A DNA stretch of 64,000 bases, taken from the NCBI RefSeq assembly GCF_943736985.1, contig NZ_CALSFS010000001.1, forward strand, positions 62,001 through 126,000. The letters run 5' to 3'. The stretch comes from Clostridium sp. Marseille-Q2269 (GTDB taxonomy: Bacteria > Bacillota > Clostridia > Clostridiales > Clostridiaceae). This document shows positions 19,571 to 29,483 of the stretch, piece after piece (within the stretch, counting starts at the first letter, position 1; each line of letters starts with the position of its first letter). The position numbers and the translations under genes were made by a program. The notes beneath the pieces were generated by a model that worked only from the letters and a program-made list of their open reading frames with translations, was not told where the DNA came from and did no database searches.

Positions 19571-21280
19571 ATGCTCCTTCAACTTAATATAAAGAATTTT
19601 GCTCTTATAGAAGAATTATCTATATCTTTTGATAAAGGATTTAATGTACTTACAGGTGAAACTGGAGCTGGTAAGTCTATTCTCATAGATGCTATAAGTT
19701 ACGTTTTAGGTGGTAAATTTAATAGAGATCTCATAAGAACTGGAGAAAATAAAACCTATGTTGAAGCAATATTTTCTATTGAGAATGAAAGTACAGAGAG
19801 AATACTTAAGGATGAAAGTATAAATTTTGAAGATATATTAATAATAAGCAGGGAAACTTTTCAATATGGTAAAAGTATAGCAAAAGTAAATGGTAAAAGT
19901 GTTTTGTTGTCTAATTTAAAAGAAATAACAAGTACTTTACTAGATATTCATGGGCAACATGAGAATCAAAATCTTTTAAGTGTAGAAAATCATATAAATT
20001 ATTTAGACTATTTTAGCGAAAAACAATTGTACTCTGTTATGACTAAATATAAAGATGAGTATTCGAACTTTTTAAATATAAAAAATAAAATAAAAGAATT
20101 GTCTGGTGGAAATGAGTTTGAAAGAGAAAAGTTAATGGATTTTTTAAAATACCAGATTAAAGAAATAGGGAATGCTAATTTAAAAGAAAAAGAAGAAGAA
20201 GACTTAGATAGTAGATTTGTAGAACTTTCAAATTCAGAGAAAATTAGCAAGGTACTTAATAATAGTTATAGTGTATTATATGGAGGAATAGAAGAAAGTT
20301 CTTCAGTTTTTGATAGTTTAGGATATGTTATAAGAGAGATGGAGTCTATTAGTAATATAGATAAAGTCACTTCCATATGTGAGACCCTAAAGGATGCTTA
20401 TTATATCGTAGAAGAATCTATAAGAAATATAGGGAATATAAAAGATAATGTATATTACGATGAGAATGAGCTGGATCGTATAAATAGCAGGCTTTTTCAA
20501 ATATCTGCCCTTAAGAAAAAATATGGTACAACCATAAAAGAGATTATAGAATATAAAAATAAAATACAAACTCAGTATGAAAATATGGTAAATTCTCAAG
20601 AAATAATAGAAAGTTTAAACAATGATAAAAAGAACGTATTAAAGAATTTAGAAGAGATAGCCTTAAAATTGCACAATATAAGAATTAAATATGCAGAAGA
20701 GTTAGAAAAAAGAATAAAAGAAGAATTGAGTTATGTAGGTCTTTCTAAAACTAGATTTAAGATTAATGTGGATTTAGTATCTAGTTTTTTTAAAAATGGC
20801 TGTGATAAGATAGAATTTTTTGTTTCTACTAATCCAGGGGAACCTTTAAAACCTTTAGACAAGGTCGTGTCTGGAGGAGAACTTTCAAGGATAATGTTAG
20901 CTTTAAAAACTGTATTTGTAGATAAAGATAAGATACCTTCAGTTATATTTGATGAAATAGATACAGGTATAAGTGGAGTAGTGGCACAAAGCGTGGGAGA
21001 AAAAATGTACTCTATATCTCATGGTCGTCAAGTATTTTGTATAACTCATTTACCCCAGATAGCTTGTATGTCTGATAATCATTATTATATACATAAAGAA
21101 GTTTTAGAAGATAAAACTTATACAAAAGTTACAAAATTAAGTAAAGAAGATAAAGAAATAGAAATAGGAAAAATGATAGGAGGATCAAATCTTACAGACA
21201 TAACTCTCCAAAATTCAAGAGAAATAATAAAGATAGCAGATAATAAAAAAGAAGAAATATTAAAAAAATTTTCAAAATAG
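19571..21280 (+). CDS. recN: DNA repair protein RecN
   Basis: The SMC-like ATPase has 569 residues. Walker A is GETGAGKSILIDAI near the N-terminus, a long coiled coil fills the middle, and the ABC signature VSGGELSRIMLALK and Walker B VIFDEIDTGISG lie near the end, followed by HLPQIACM. RecN helps early double-strand break repair. Its end is immediately followed by the promoter of the SAM riboswitch. Confidence 0.97.
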   Translation: MLLQLNIKNFALIEELSISFDKGFNVLTGETGAGKSILIDAISYVLGGKFNRDLIRTGENKTYVEAIFSIENESTERILKDESINFEDILIISRETFQYGKSIAKVNGKSVLLSNLKEITSTLLDIHGQHENQNLLSVENHINYLDYFSEKQLYSVMTKYKDEYSNFLNIKNKIKELSGGNEFEREKLMDFLKYQIKEIGNANLKEKEEEDLDSRFVELSNSEKISKVLNNSYSVLYGGIEESSSVFDSLGYVIREMESISNIDKVTSICETLKDAYYIVEESIRNIGNIKDNVYYDENELDRINSRLFQISALKKKYGTTIKEIIEYKNKIQTQYENMVNSQEIIESLNNDKKNVLKNLEEIALKLHNIRIKYAEELEKRIKEELSYVGLSKTRFKINVDLVSSFFKNGCDKIEFFVSTNPGEPLKPLDKVVSGGELSRIMLALKTVFVDKDKIPSVIFDEIDTGISGVVAQSVGEKMYSISHGRQVFCITHLPQIACMSDNHYYIHKEVLEDKTYTKVTKLSKEDKEIEIGKMIGGSNLTDITLQNSREIIKIADNKKEEILKKFSK

Positions 21281-21282
21281 TA

Positions 21283-21310
21283 TTGACAAAAAAATAAATA
21301 AGTTTATAAT
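21283..21310 (+). promoter_or_regulatory. SigA promoter of the methionine operon
   Basis: Perfect consensus boxes: TTGACA (21283-21288) and TATAAT (21305-21310), with a 16-base spacer, about 30 bases upstream of the SAM riboswitch. Confidence 0.85.
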
Positions 21311-21343
21311 AAATTTTAAAGATGTTTGAAAATTAAATATGAA

Positions 21344-21517
21344 CTCTTATCAAGAGTGGCGGAGGGATCAGGCCCTGTGAAGCCCGGCAACAGCTAGTAA
21401 GATCTAGAAATGTGCTAATTCCTGCAGTGAATTCACTGAGAGATGAGGGAGTAAAGTTACCATATTTTAATATTTGTAACTAATAACAAAGTCATTTCTT
21501 AGGAAGTGACTTTTTTT
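21344..21517 (+). promoter_or_regulatory. SAM-I riboswitch (S box) with terminator
   Basis: The aptamer (21344-21449) has P1 CTCTTATC pairing with GATGAGGG, and the core blocks AGAGTGGCGGAGGGA, GGCCCTGTGAAGCCCGGCAAC, and GTGCTAATTCCTGCAG, all typical of SAM-I. The expression platform contains a terminator hairpin AAAGTCATTTCTTAGGAAGTGACTTTTTTT type (21488-21517). With SAM bound the terminator should form and shut off metY-hom-metA. Confidence 0.96.
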
Positions 21518-21558
21518 AATACAAAAAAATATTATAAGTTTAGAAGGGAGACAAAAAT

Positions 21559-22839
21559 ATGAGTATTAAAGATTGGAAAACAGAAACTATATGTATTCAA
21601 GGAGGTTACACACCAAAATCAGGGGAACCAAGAATTCTTCCTATTATTCAAAGTACAACCTATAAATACGAGGATCCAGATACAGTTGCAAACTTATTTG
21701 ATTTAAAAGAAGAAGGTCATATATATACAAGAATAAGTAATCCAACATTAGCTGCTTTTGAAGAAAAAATAGCCCAATTAGAGGGTGGAGTAGGAGCCGT
21801 AGCTGTTTCTTCTGGTCAAAGTGCTATTACATTAGCCGTTTTAAATCTTTGTAATGCAGGAGATCATGTACTAGCATCCTCAAATCTATACGGAGGAACA
21901 TTTAATCTTCTTTCATCTACTTTAACAAAATTAGGAATAGAAACTACTTTCGTATCACCAGATTTATCTGAAGAAGAAATTTTGAAGTTTGCCAAAGAAA
22001 ATACTAAAGTAGTTTTAGCAGAGACTATAGCTAATCCAGCAGTGAATATTTTAGATTTTGATAAATTTTCAAGTATATCTAAAAAAATAGGAGTACCTTT
22101 AATAATAGATAATTCATTAGTTACTCCATATCTTTGTAAGCCATTTGAGCATGGAGCTAATATAGTAGTTCATTCTGCTACTAAATATATAGATGGACAT
22201 GCAACTAGCGTAGGAGGAGTTATAGTAGACGGAGGAAATTTCAACTGGGAAAATGGAAATTTTCCTTGTTTAGTAGATAAAGATCCTACATATCACGGTC
22301 TAAGCTATACAGAGGAATTTAAAAATTTAGCTTATATAACTAAACTAAGAGTAACATTGTTAAGAGATCTAGGAGCATGCTTAAGTCCATTTAATGCTTT
22401 TCTATTTAACCTAGGATTAGAAACACTGCATCTTAGAATGAGAAAACATAGCGATAACGCTTTAAAATTAGCCGAATTTTTAGAAAAACATGATAAAGTA
22501 GATTGGGTAAGATATCCTTTATTAAAAAATGATAAAGAGTACCAAAAAGCTAATAAATATTTAAAAAATGGAGCCAGTGGAATGCTGACATTTGGAATAA
22601 AAGGAGGAATAGAACAAGCTAAACAATTTACTAAGAATTTACAACTAGCCAGTTTAGTAGTACACATAGGAGATGCAAGAACTAGTGTGCTTCATCCTTC
22701 AAGTACAACTCATAGACAATTATCATTAGAAGAACAAATTGCATCTGGAGTAACTGAAGATTTAGTAAGGGTATCTGTAGGTATAGAAGATAGTGATGAT
22801 ATAATAAATGATTTTGATCAAGCTCTAAGTAAAATATAG
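21559..22839 (+). CDS. metY: O-acetylhomoserine sulfhydrylase (aminocarboxypropyltransferase)
   Basis: This PLP enzyme of the Cys/Met metabolism family has 426 residues, the length of MetY rather than the shorter MetB/MetC. It has the cofactor lysine in [26 protein letters not shown] and the C-terminal [20 protein letters not shown]. It makes homocysteine from O-acetylhomoserine and sulfide. It is controlled by the upstream SAM riboswitch and is paired with metA, which supplies its acetylated substrate. Confidence 0.95.
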   Translation: MSIKDWKTETICIQGGYTPKSGEPRILPIIQSTTYKYEDPDTVANLFDLKEEGHIYTRISNPTLAAFEEKIAQLEGGVGAVAVSSGQSAITLAVLNLCNAGDHVLASSNLYGGTFNLLSSTLTKLGIETTFVSPDLSEEEILKFAKENTKVVLAETIANPAVNILDFDKFSSISKKIGVPLIIDNSLVTPYLCKPFEHGANIVVHSATKYIDGHATSVGGVIVDGGNFNWENGNFPCLVDKDPTYHGLSYTEEFKNLAYITKLRVTLLRDLGACLSPFNAFLFNLGLETLHLRMRKHSDNALKLAEFLEKHDKVDWVRYPLLKNDKEYQKANKYLKNGASGMLTFGIKGGIEQAKQFTKNLQLASLVVHIGDARTSVLHPSSTTHRQLSLEEQIASGVTEDLVRVSVGIEDSDDIINDFDQALSKI

Positions 22840-22883
22840 ATAAGTTCATTAAAACTTTTCATAAGAAAGAAGGATAAGTATAT

Positions 22884-24095
22884 ATGATTTCAATTGCTAT
22901 TTTAGGTAATGGAGTAGTGGGTTCTGGAGTAGTGGAACTGATACAAAAAAACAATGAAAATATAAATATAAATAAGATATTAGTTAAAAATAAAAACAAA
23001 CATAAAGATAACAAATTATTTTCCATAATAACGGATAATATAAAAGAAATTGTGGATGAGGATGTAGATATTATAGTAGAAGCTATTGGAGGAATAGAAC
23101 CTGCATATGATTATATTAAAACTTTCCTAAAAAGGAAAAGACATGTAGTTACTGCAAACAAAGATTTAATAGCTAAACATGGAGAGGAACTTTTAAAAAT
23201 TGCAAAAGAAAACAATGTAAAACTTTATTTTGAGGCTAGTGTAGGGGGTGGAATTCCAATACTTAGACCTATAAATGAATGTTTGGTAGGAAATAAAGTT
23301 AAAAGTATTAAAGGTATTTTAAATGGAACTACAAATTTTATTTTGACTAAAATGCATGAGGAAGGAATATCTCTTAAAGATGCCCTAACTACTGCACAAA
23401 AATTAGGATTTGCAGAGCTTGATCCAACAGCTGATATAAAAGGATATGATAGTGCTAAAAAATTAGCTATATTGTCAAATTTAGCTTATAATAAGAAGTT
23501 TGATTGGGAAAGTTTCAATATAGAAGGAATAGAGAATATTGATGAATATGATATTGATGTAGCAAAGAAATTAGGTGGAGTTATTAAACTTATTGGAATA
23601 AGTGAGAATTTTAAAGATGGTACATGTATATCTGTTAAACCAGCTATCATATCTAAAAACAATATTCTATCAAAGGTAGAAAATGAGTTTAATTCTATAA
23701 TAATAGAAGGAGATAGCACAGGAGAACTAGCTTTTTATGGTAAAGGTGCAGGGAAACTACCAACAGCTAGTGCAGTTTATGCAGATATTATGAATATATT
23801 AAATAATAAAAAAGAGAAGGATTTATTATTTAATGAGGAAAAATCAGCTATTTTTAGTGACTCTCCTAATGAAAAAGATTGGTTTATAAGAATTTCCACA
23901 GAAAATCGTACCGAAATCATATGTGATATAAATAAATTATTTAATAAGGTATATGTGTATTCAAAAAGCTCTTATCCTCAAAAAGAAGTTTTTGCTATAG
24001 TATATAATGAAAAAGAGAAGGATTTAAAAAATAAGCTGGATAGTATATATAATATTAAAAAATTAAAGATTACCGCAATATTACATTCTAGCTAA
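22884..24095 (+). CDS. hom: homoserine dehydrogenase
   Basis: This 403-residue protein has the N-terminal NAD(P) fold AILGNGVVGSGVVELI, VVTANKDLIAKHG, and the substrate region GGGIPILRPINECLVGNKV, GILNGTTNFILTKM and LGFAELDPTADIKGYDSAKKLAIL. The C-terminal 70-80 residues form a putative ACT-like regulatory domain. It reduces aspartate semialdehyde to homoserine, the branch point to methionine and threonine. It lies 44 bases after metY. Confidence 0.96.
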   Translation: MISIAILGNGVVGSGVVELIQKNNENININKILVKNKNKHKDNKLFSIITDNIKEIVDEDVDIIVEAIGGIEPAYDYIKTFLKRKRHVVTANKDLIAKHGEELLKIAKENNVKLYFEASVGGGIPILRPINECLVGNKVKSIKGILNGTTNFILTKMHEEGISLKDALTTAQKLGFAELDPTADIKGYDSAKKLAILSNLAYNKKFDWESFNIEGIENIDEYDIDVAKKLGGVIKLIGISENFKDGTCISVKPAIISKNNILSKVENEFNSIIIEGDSTGELAFYGKGAGKLPTASAVYADIMNILNNKKEKDLLFNEEKSAIFSDSPNEKDWFIRISTENRTEIICDINKLFNKVYVYSKSSYPQKEVFAIVYNEKEKDLKNKLDSIYNIKKLKITAILHSS

Positions 24096-24121
24096 GGGCT
24101 AATTAGCAAAGAAAATAAAAT

Positions 24122-25006
24122 ATGGCTTTAATTATAGATAAAAACCTTCCAGCTTACCAAATATTAAAATTTGAAAATATAGATATAATAGACAAATTAA
24201 ATTATAACAAAAATACGGATAAATTGAAACTTATAGTATTAAATTTAATGCCTAAAAAAGTGGAAACAGAAACGCAAATACTACGAGTTTTAGGAAAAAG
24301 CTCTTTAAATCTAGAAATTACTTTCTTAAAAACAGAAAGTTATAAAAGTAAAAATATAGATAGTGAACATCTAAGCAAATTCTATAATACTTTTAATGAA
24401 ATAAAAGACAATAATTTTGATGGAATGATTATAACTGGTGCTCCGGTGGAACTTTTAGATTTTGAAAATGTAGATTATTGGCAAGAACTAAAAACCATAA
24501 TGGATTATTGTAATAAAAAAGTAAAATCCACTATATTTATATGTTGGGCAGCTCAAGCAGCTTTATATCATTATTATGGTATAAATAAGTATTTACTAGA
24601 TAAAAAACTTTTTGGTGTATTTCCTCATAAAGTTACAATAGATACTTCTTTACTTATTAAAGGTTTTGATGATGAATTTTATGTACCACATTCTAGACAT
24701 ACTTATACAAGAAAAGAAGATATAATAAAATGTGAAGATATAAAGATACTTTCTGAATCAGAAGAAGCAGGATTATATTTAATGCAAAGCAAAAACTGCA
24801 AGAGAATATTTATTACAGGACATTGTGAATATGATAGATATACCTTGTATGAAGAATATATTAGAGATGTAGAGAAAAATACACATATAGATATTCCTAA
24901 AAATTATTTTGAACAAAATAATGTAAATAAAAAACCTATTATGAAATGGCGTTGCCATGGACAAATACTATTTTTAAATTGGGTACAATTATTAAAACAA
25001 TTATAG
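24122..25006 (+). CDS. metAA: homoserine O-acetyltransferase (MetA type)
   Basis: In these 294 residues the catalytic Cys is in FICWAAQAALYHYYGI (C141), and His/Glu in GHCEYDRYTLYEEY. The residue after TGAPV is Glu (E110), not Gly as in the E. coli enzyme. This Glu is reported to select acetyl-CoA over succinyl-CoA in the family, and it fits the neighbouring O-acetylhomoserine sulfhydrylase. The ribosome site is weak, and a 26-base gap follows hom. Its operon ends in a terminator at 25070. Confidence 0.94.
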   Translation: MALIIDKNLPAYQILKFENIDIIDKLNYNKNTDKLKLIVLNLMPKKVETETQILRVLGKSSLNLEITFLKTESYKSKNIDSEHLSKFYNTFNEIKDNNFDGMIITGAPVELLDFENVDYWQELKTIMDYCNKKVKSTIFICWAAQAALYHYYGINKYLLDKKLFGVFPHKVTIDTSLLIKGFDDEFYVPHSRHTYTRKEDIIKCEDIKILSESEEAGLYLMQSKNCKRIFITGHCEYDRYTLYEEYIRDVEKNTHIDIPKNYFEQNNVNKKPIMKWRCHGQILFLNWVQLLKQL

Positions 25007-25069
25007 ATATAAATATATTGAGAATATATAAAAATACTAATTATATTGATTATTTAAAATTTAAATATT

Positions 25070-25107
25070 AAAAACTCTAAATGTATTATACATTTAGAGT
25101 TTTTTTG
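25070..25107 (+). terminator. terminator of the metY-hom-metA operon
   Basis: AAAACTCTAAATG pairs with CATTTAGAGTTTT around a TATTATA loop, followed by TTT. It is a textbook intrinsic terminator. Confidence 0.9.
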
Positions 25108-25302
25108 TTAAACAAAAAAAATTTACATGTCTATTCATAAATATTTTTTTATTTTTTGTCAACAATAAAAGATATGTCAAAAATATTATTTGTATCATAT
25201 AGTACAAAGAATTGGCTTTTCATGAAATTATACTACAGCATAATTATGTTTCAAAGGGGAAATTTAAGAATAAATAATGTTTTAAAACAGGAGGTAAAAG
25301 TT

Positions 25303-26529
25303 ATGGACAGAAATAAGAAAAAATTTTTGAGCTTTTTTTTAATTCCTATCCTGTTAATGAGTTTGTTTACTTATTATAAGATTCATCACATACCAACTAC
25401 AATTTTTGTGAGAGAAGGAGAAAGAGTAAAAAATAATAGTTTCATTAGATTAACAGAGGATGTAAGTGCAGATTGTGCAGTTTCTGATATAAAATCAAAT
25501 AATAAAAAAATGAATGTAAAACTTTTAGGAATGGTTCCTGTAAAATCTGTTTCATTAAAACCTGTTTCTAAGGATATTGTATTATATCCAGGAGGGCAAC
25601 CTGTTGGAGTAAAATTAAATACAAAGGGAGTGCTTGTAATAGCTCTTTCTGATATAGAAACACAAGAAGGTAAAATGCAAAGTCCTGCAGCATTGTCAGG
25701 CGTGCAAATAGGAGATAGTATAGTAAGTATAAATGGAAAAGAAATAACTAATTCAGAAGATGTAGAAAAAGAAATTAAAAATTGTGAAGGAAAAGATTTA
25801 GAAATAACATGTTATAGAAAAGGTGAAAAAATAGCAAAAAAAGTCAAACCTCAAAAAGGTAAAAAAGACAATAATTATAAAATAGGATTATGGGTAAGAG
25901 ATTCCACTGCTGGTGTAGGAACATTGACTTTCTATCATGATAAAAGTAAGAAATTTGCGGCCTTAGGTCATCCTATTACAGATGTGGATACAGGTACTAT
26001 ACTTACAATAGATTCAGGAGAAATAGTTCCGTCTTCTATAGTATCCATAAAAAAAGGTATAAAAGGAAATCCAGGAGAATTAAAGGGAATATTCTTAGAT
26101 GAAGATTTAGTTTTAGGAAATATAGAGAATAATACTGAGTGCGGTATATTTGGAGGAGCAAACATAAAATTAAACAACAAAAAATATCACAAACCCATGA
26201 AAATAGCTCTTAGAAATGAAATAAAAGAAGGACCAGCTCAAATATTAACAACCCTAGAAGGAGAAGAGCCTAATTTATATAATATAGAAATACAAAAACT
26301 TTTATCTCAGGATAAACCAGGACCTAAAAGCATGATTATAAAAGTCACAGATTCAAATCTTCTTAAGAAAACCGGAGGAATTGTTCAAGGAATGAGTGGA
26401 AGTCCTATAATTCAAGATAATAAAATAGTTGGTGCTGTTACTCATGTTTTAATTAATAAGCCAGATGTAGGCTATGGAATATATATAGAATGGATGTTAA
26501 AAGATGCAGGAATATTAGATAATAATTAA
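25303..26529 (+). CDS. spoIVB: SpoIVB serine peptidase
   Basis: This protease is secreted from the forespore and triggers SigK processing through the SpoIVFA/SpoIVFB complex in Bacillus. Visible are an N-terminal membrane anchor, a PDZ domain (SGVQIGDSIVSINGKEIT) and the S55 peptidase domain with His in AALGHPITDVDTG and Ser in QGMSGSPIIQDNKIVGAVTH. The long frame starts at 25156, but AGGAGGT lies 6 bases before ATG 25303, so that start is used (408 residues). spoIVB-spo0A order is conserved. Confidence 0.96.
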   Translation: MDRNKKKFLSFFLIPILLMSLFTYYKIHHIPTTIFVREGERVKNNSFIRLTEDVSADCAVSDIKSNNKKMNVKLLGMVPVKSVSLKPVSKDIVLYPGGQPVGVKLNTKGVLVIALSDIETQEGKMQSPAALSGVQIGDSIVSINGKEITNSEDVEKEIKNCEGKDLEITCYRKGEKIAKKVKPQKGKKDNNYKIGLWVRDSTAGVGTLTFYHDKSKKFAALGHPITDVDTGTILTIDSGEIVPSSIVSIKKGIKGNPGELKGIFLDEDLVLGNIENNTECGIFGGANIKLNNKKYHKPMKIALRNEIKEGPAQILTTLEGEEPNLYNIEIQKLLSQDKPGPKSMIIKVTDSNLLKKTGGIVQGMSGSPIIQDNKIVGAVTHVLINKPDVGYGIYIEWMLKDAGILDNN

Positions 26530-26748
26530 TTAAAAATTTAATATAAAATAGATATTTAGATATATTACAGAATATTAATAATTAAATTACAATTGAATAA
26601 TTTATAGTAATATAAAATAGTGCAAGTAAAATAATTGAAAATTTATATAAAAACTGTAAATTTAATAGTAATAAAGAGTAAATTTACAATAATTAACATA
26701 TAAATTAACGAAACCTTATGACAAAATAAAATATATATGGTACCATAT

Positions 26749-26790
26749 AAAGTGTAAGATATTAGAGTATCTTACACTTTATTATTTTTT
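26749..26790 (+). terminator. terminator after spoIVB
   Basis: AAAGTGTAAGATA (26749-) pairs with TATCTTACACTTT around TTAGAG, followed by ATTATTTTTT. It separates spoIVB from the spo0A promoter. Confidence 0.88.
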
Positions 26791-26812
26791 ATATAATTTT
26801 TTTCAAATAAGA

Positions 26813-26839
26813 AGGAATTGAATTTCTTTTGTCGAATAA
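26813..26839 (+). promoter_or_regulatory. SigH promoter overlapping a 0A box, upstream of spo0A
   Basis: AGGAATT (26813-26819), an 11-base spacer and GTCGAATAA (26831-26839) fit the SigH consensus as I know it. The sequence TGTCGAA (26830-26836) is a perfect 0A box and overlaps the -10 element. This predicts autoregulation of spo0A by Spo0A~P together with SigH. The start codon follows about 50 bases later. Confidence 0.75.
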
Positions 26840-26887
26840 ATAATTTGTTAAGATATGGTAATTTTATCAAAAAGGAGAGTAGTTTAT

Positions 26888-27709
26888 ATGGAAGAAACAA
26901 AGATCAATGTTATCATCGCTGATGATAATAAGGAATTTTGTAACATATTAAGTGATTATTTACTAAATCAAAGAGACATAATGGTTACAGGTATAGCTAA
27001 TGATGGGGTGGAGGCCCTTAAGTTGGTAGAAGAAAAGAAGCCAGATTTAATAATATTAGATATAATAATGCCTCATTTAGATGGATTAGGAGTTTTAGAA
27101 AAATTAAATAGTATAGATATTACTCCTATGCCAAGAGTAATTGTTTTGTCTGCTGTTGGACAGGATAAGATTACTCAGAGAGCTATAAATCTGGGTGCAG
27201 ATTATTATGTAGTTAAACCTTTTGATATGGATGTGTTTACTAAGAGAATAAGACAGATGTTTAATAATACTATAAGCAGTGAGGAAGTTAGAAGACCAGT
27301 AGTAATGCAAGAACCGTCTTCATCAGAAAAAATATCATTATCAAAAAATGAACCAGCAGATTTAGAGCAAGAAATAACAGACATTATACATGAAATAGGT
27401 GTACCGGCCCATATAAAAGGATATATGTATTTAAGAGAAGCTATAACTATGGTAGTTAATGATATGGAATTGTTATCTGCAGTTACAAAAGAACTATATC
27501 CTTCAATAGCTAAAAAATATAATACCACAGCAAGTAGAGTAGAAAGAGCTATAAGACATGCTATAGAAGTAGCTTGGTCAAGAGGTCAAGTAGAGACTAT
27601 AAATAATATATTTGGATATACCATAAACAATGGAAAGGGAAAGCCAACAAATTCTGAGTTTATTGCAATGGTAGCAGATAAATTAAGATTAAAAAACAGA
27701 GTGTGTTAA
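26888..27709 (+). CDS. spo0A: sporulation master regulator Spo0A
   Basis: It is a 273-residue response regulator. The receiver domain has acidic pocket residues in IIADDNKEF, phosphorylation Asp in [20 protein letters not shown] and Lys in YYVVKPFD. The C-terminal DNA-binding domain has [19 protein letters not shown] and [21 protein letters not shown], the helix that reads 0A boxes. It controls entry into sporulation and often solventogenesis or toxin genes in clostridia. ATG 26888 with AAAGGAGAG upstream is the proper start; the frame is open further to 26855. Confidence 0.98.
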   Translation: MEETKINVIIADDNKEFCNILSDYLLNQRDIMVTGIANDGVEALKLVEEKKPDLIILDIIMPHLDGLGVLEKLNSIDITPMPRVIVLSAVGQDKITQRAINLGADYYVVKPFDMDVFTKRIRQMFNNTISSEEVRRPVVMQEPSSSEKISLSKNEPADLEQEITDIIHEIGVPAHIKGYMYLREAITMVVNDMELLSAVTKELYPSIAKKYNTTASRVERAIRHAIEVAWSRGQVETINNIFGYTINNGKGKPTNSEFIAMVADKLRLKNRVC

Positions 27710-28283
27710 TAGACTTAATTAATGAATTTATTAGATATTTTATATCTATAAACTCTATAAAAATCGCTATGAAATTTAATATTTTATATTGATAAATTTG
27801 AAATTTAAATTATATAAAAATACCTTTTGTATAATAGCTTAAGTGCTAATATTACAGGAGGTTTTTTATTTTCTCAAAAGTTATAAAAACACAAAAGAAA
27901 ATAATTGATTTAATTGAAAGCTTTTTAAAATATTGCAGTCATAAAAATATAATAGTTATATTAAAAAATAAAATATATTTCTAGTTTAAATATATAATTT
28001 ATTAAAATAGGACATTAGTATTTTATACTCATTTATGTCAATTAATAGTTATAAAGTATTTTTTTTAAAAAAATTACACATTATTCTATCAAAATAATTT
28101 AAATAATTAAAATATTTGGAAATATTTATGGAAATAGAATAAAATAGTAATTAATTTTAAAAAATCAACATAAAACAGCTAATTCAATACATAAAATATC
28201 AAAAATACAAAATATTTAAATGTAAGTATTTAGGATATAATTGAATTATAAAAAATAAATTTATAGTTATGAGGTGAAAAAAT
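27710..28283 (+). other. 574-base AT-rich gap after spo0A
   Basis: There is no convincing gene or terminator. One small frame stands out: AGGAGG (27856-27861), six bases, then an ATT codon (27868) opening 38 codons to TAG 27984 (IFSKVIKTQKKIIDLIE...). It has no ATG, GTG or TTG start and may be a dead gene end. The rest, to the permease remnant, shows nothing recognisable. Confidence 0.4.
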
Positions 28284-29152
28284 ATGTCACAAAGTTCACA
28301 AAAAACTAAAAAACTAACTTTAATACCATTAATATTAATGATTTTTACTTCAGTATTCGGCTTTGCTAATATGCCTAGATCTTTTTATTTAATGGGATAT
28401 GGTGCTATTCCTTGGTATATTCTATCGGGTATAACATTTTTTATTCCTTACGCATTCATGATGGCAGAATATGGTGCAGCATTTAAGGATGAAAAGGGAG
28501 GAATCTATTCTTGGATGGAAAAATCTGTAGGAGGTAAATATGCTTTTGTAGGAACCTTTATGTGGTATGCTTCCTATATAATTTGGATACTGTTTGTAAC
28601 TTTTACTGCTTCTAAAGTATTGGAAAAGATAACTAAAGTCACTTCCATAGGAGGAACCGCAGTTGCACTTTTAAATATTGTTCTGTTAGTTAGTGCAATA
28701 ATTGTACTCATATTAAATGGTGGAGAATTATCAGAACCTATAACCTCTGCCCAATCCTTTGTGAAGTCTCCAAATCCTGCATATCAAAGCCCAATTTCTG
28801 TATTAGCTTTTATAGTTTTTGCTATATTTGGTTACGGTGGTATAGAAGTTGTTGGAGGTCTTGTAGATAAAAAGCATTTATTTCCTTTAAAAAGAAAAGT
28901 GAAATAAAAAAACCATTCCAAGTCTATAAGTCTAAAGGAAGTACTATAATTGCTACAGTTATAGTTACATTTACAATAGCTTTTGCTAACTTTTTCACAA
29001 TAATAGAACCTGCTACAAAAGGTAATGTGTCAGATACAATATTTTCAATTATTGGGCCTGTATTTTTTAGTATAGTTGCAATATTAATGTATAATTCTTA
29101 TGAAAAAAAATATGTTATTAAAACTGAAAATAGCAAATCTAAAAAAATTTAA
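28284..29152 (+). pseudogene. amino-acid permease (YjeM / glutamate-GABA antiporter-like), broken
   Basis: The first frame (28284-28907) has the APC-family start TLIPLILMIFTSVFGFANMPRSFYLMGYGAIPWY and later FAIFGYGGIEVVGGLVDK. The reading then passes to another frame, which from about 28897 encodes a C-terminal piece (FQVYKSKGSTIIATVIVTF... to a stop at 29152) with two membrane helices. Together they give about 290 residues against about 500 for intact members, so at least one internal deletion plus a frameshift have removed much of the transporter. Clearly non-functional; family assignment to YjeM is from memory of its N-terminus. Confidence 0.8.
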
Positions 29153-29164
29153 TTTAAATAAAAG

Positions 29165-29201
29165 TAGAGGGAATACTAAATTTGATTCCTTCTATTTTTT
29201 T
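29165..29201 (+). terminator. terminator after the permease pseudogene
   Basis: TAGAGGGAAT (29165-29174) pairs with ATTCCTTCTA (29185-29194) with one mismatch or wobble, followed by TTTTTT. Confidence 0.7.
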
Positions 29202-29483
29202 GTATTAAATATAAAAGGTTTAAAATAAAAAACCACACTAATATAAATAATGTTATATTACTTTAAACTTTATTAGTATTTTTTTATATTATACAGTATT
29301 ACATAGTAAAATTTGATAAATATATAACCATATACTATAATTTATAAGTATAATTGTATATAATAATATATTACTAAATTGTTAAACAATATTATATCTT
29401 AAATTTAAAATATTATTTAATAAAAATAAACTGTAATTTATTTAGTAGTATTAAATTTGAAATTATATAAAGAGGTGTTTAAT

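Noticed and set aside
29229-29288. Attenuator-like hairpin before the Nudix gene
   Set aside because: The stem is loose and AT-only; it cannot be told from random AT-rich sequence.
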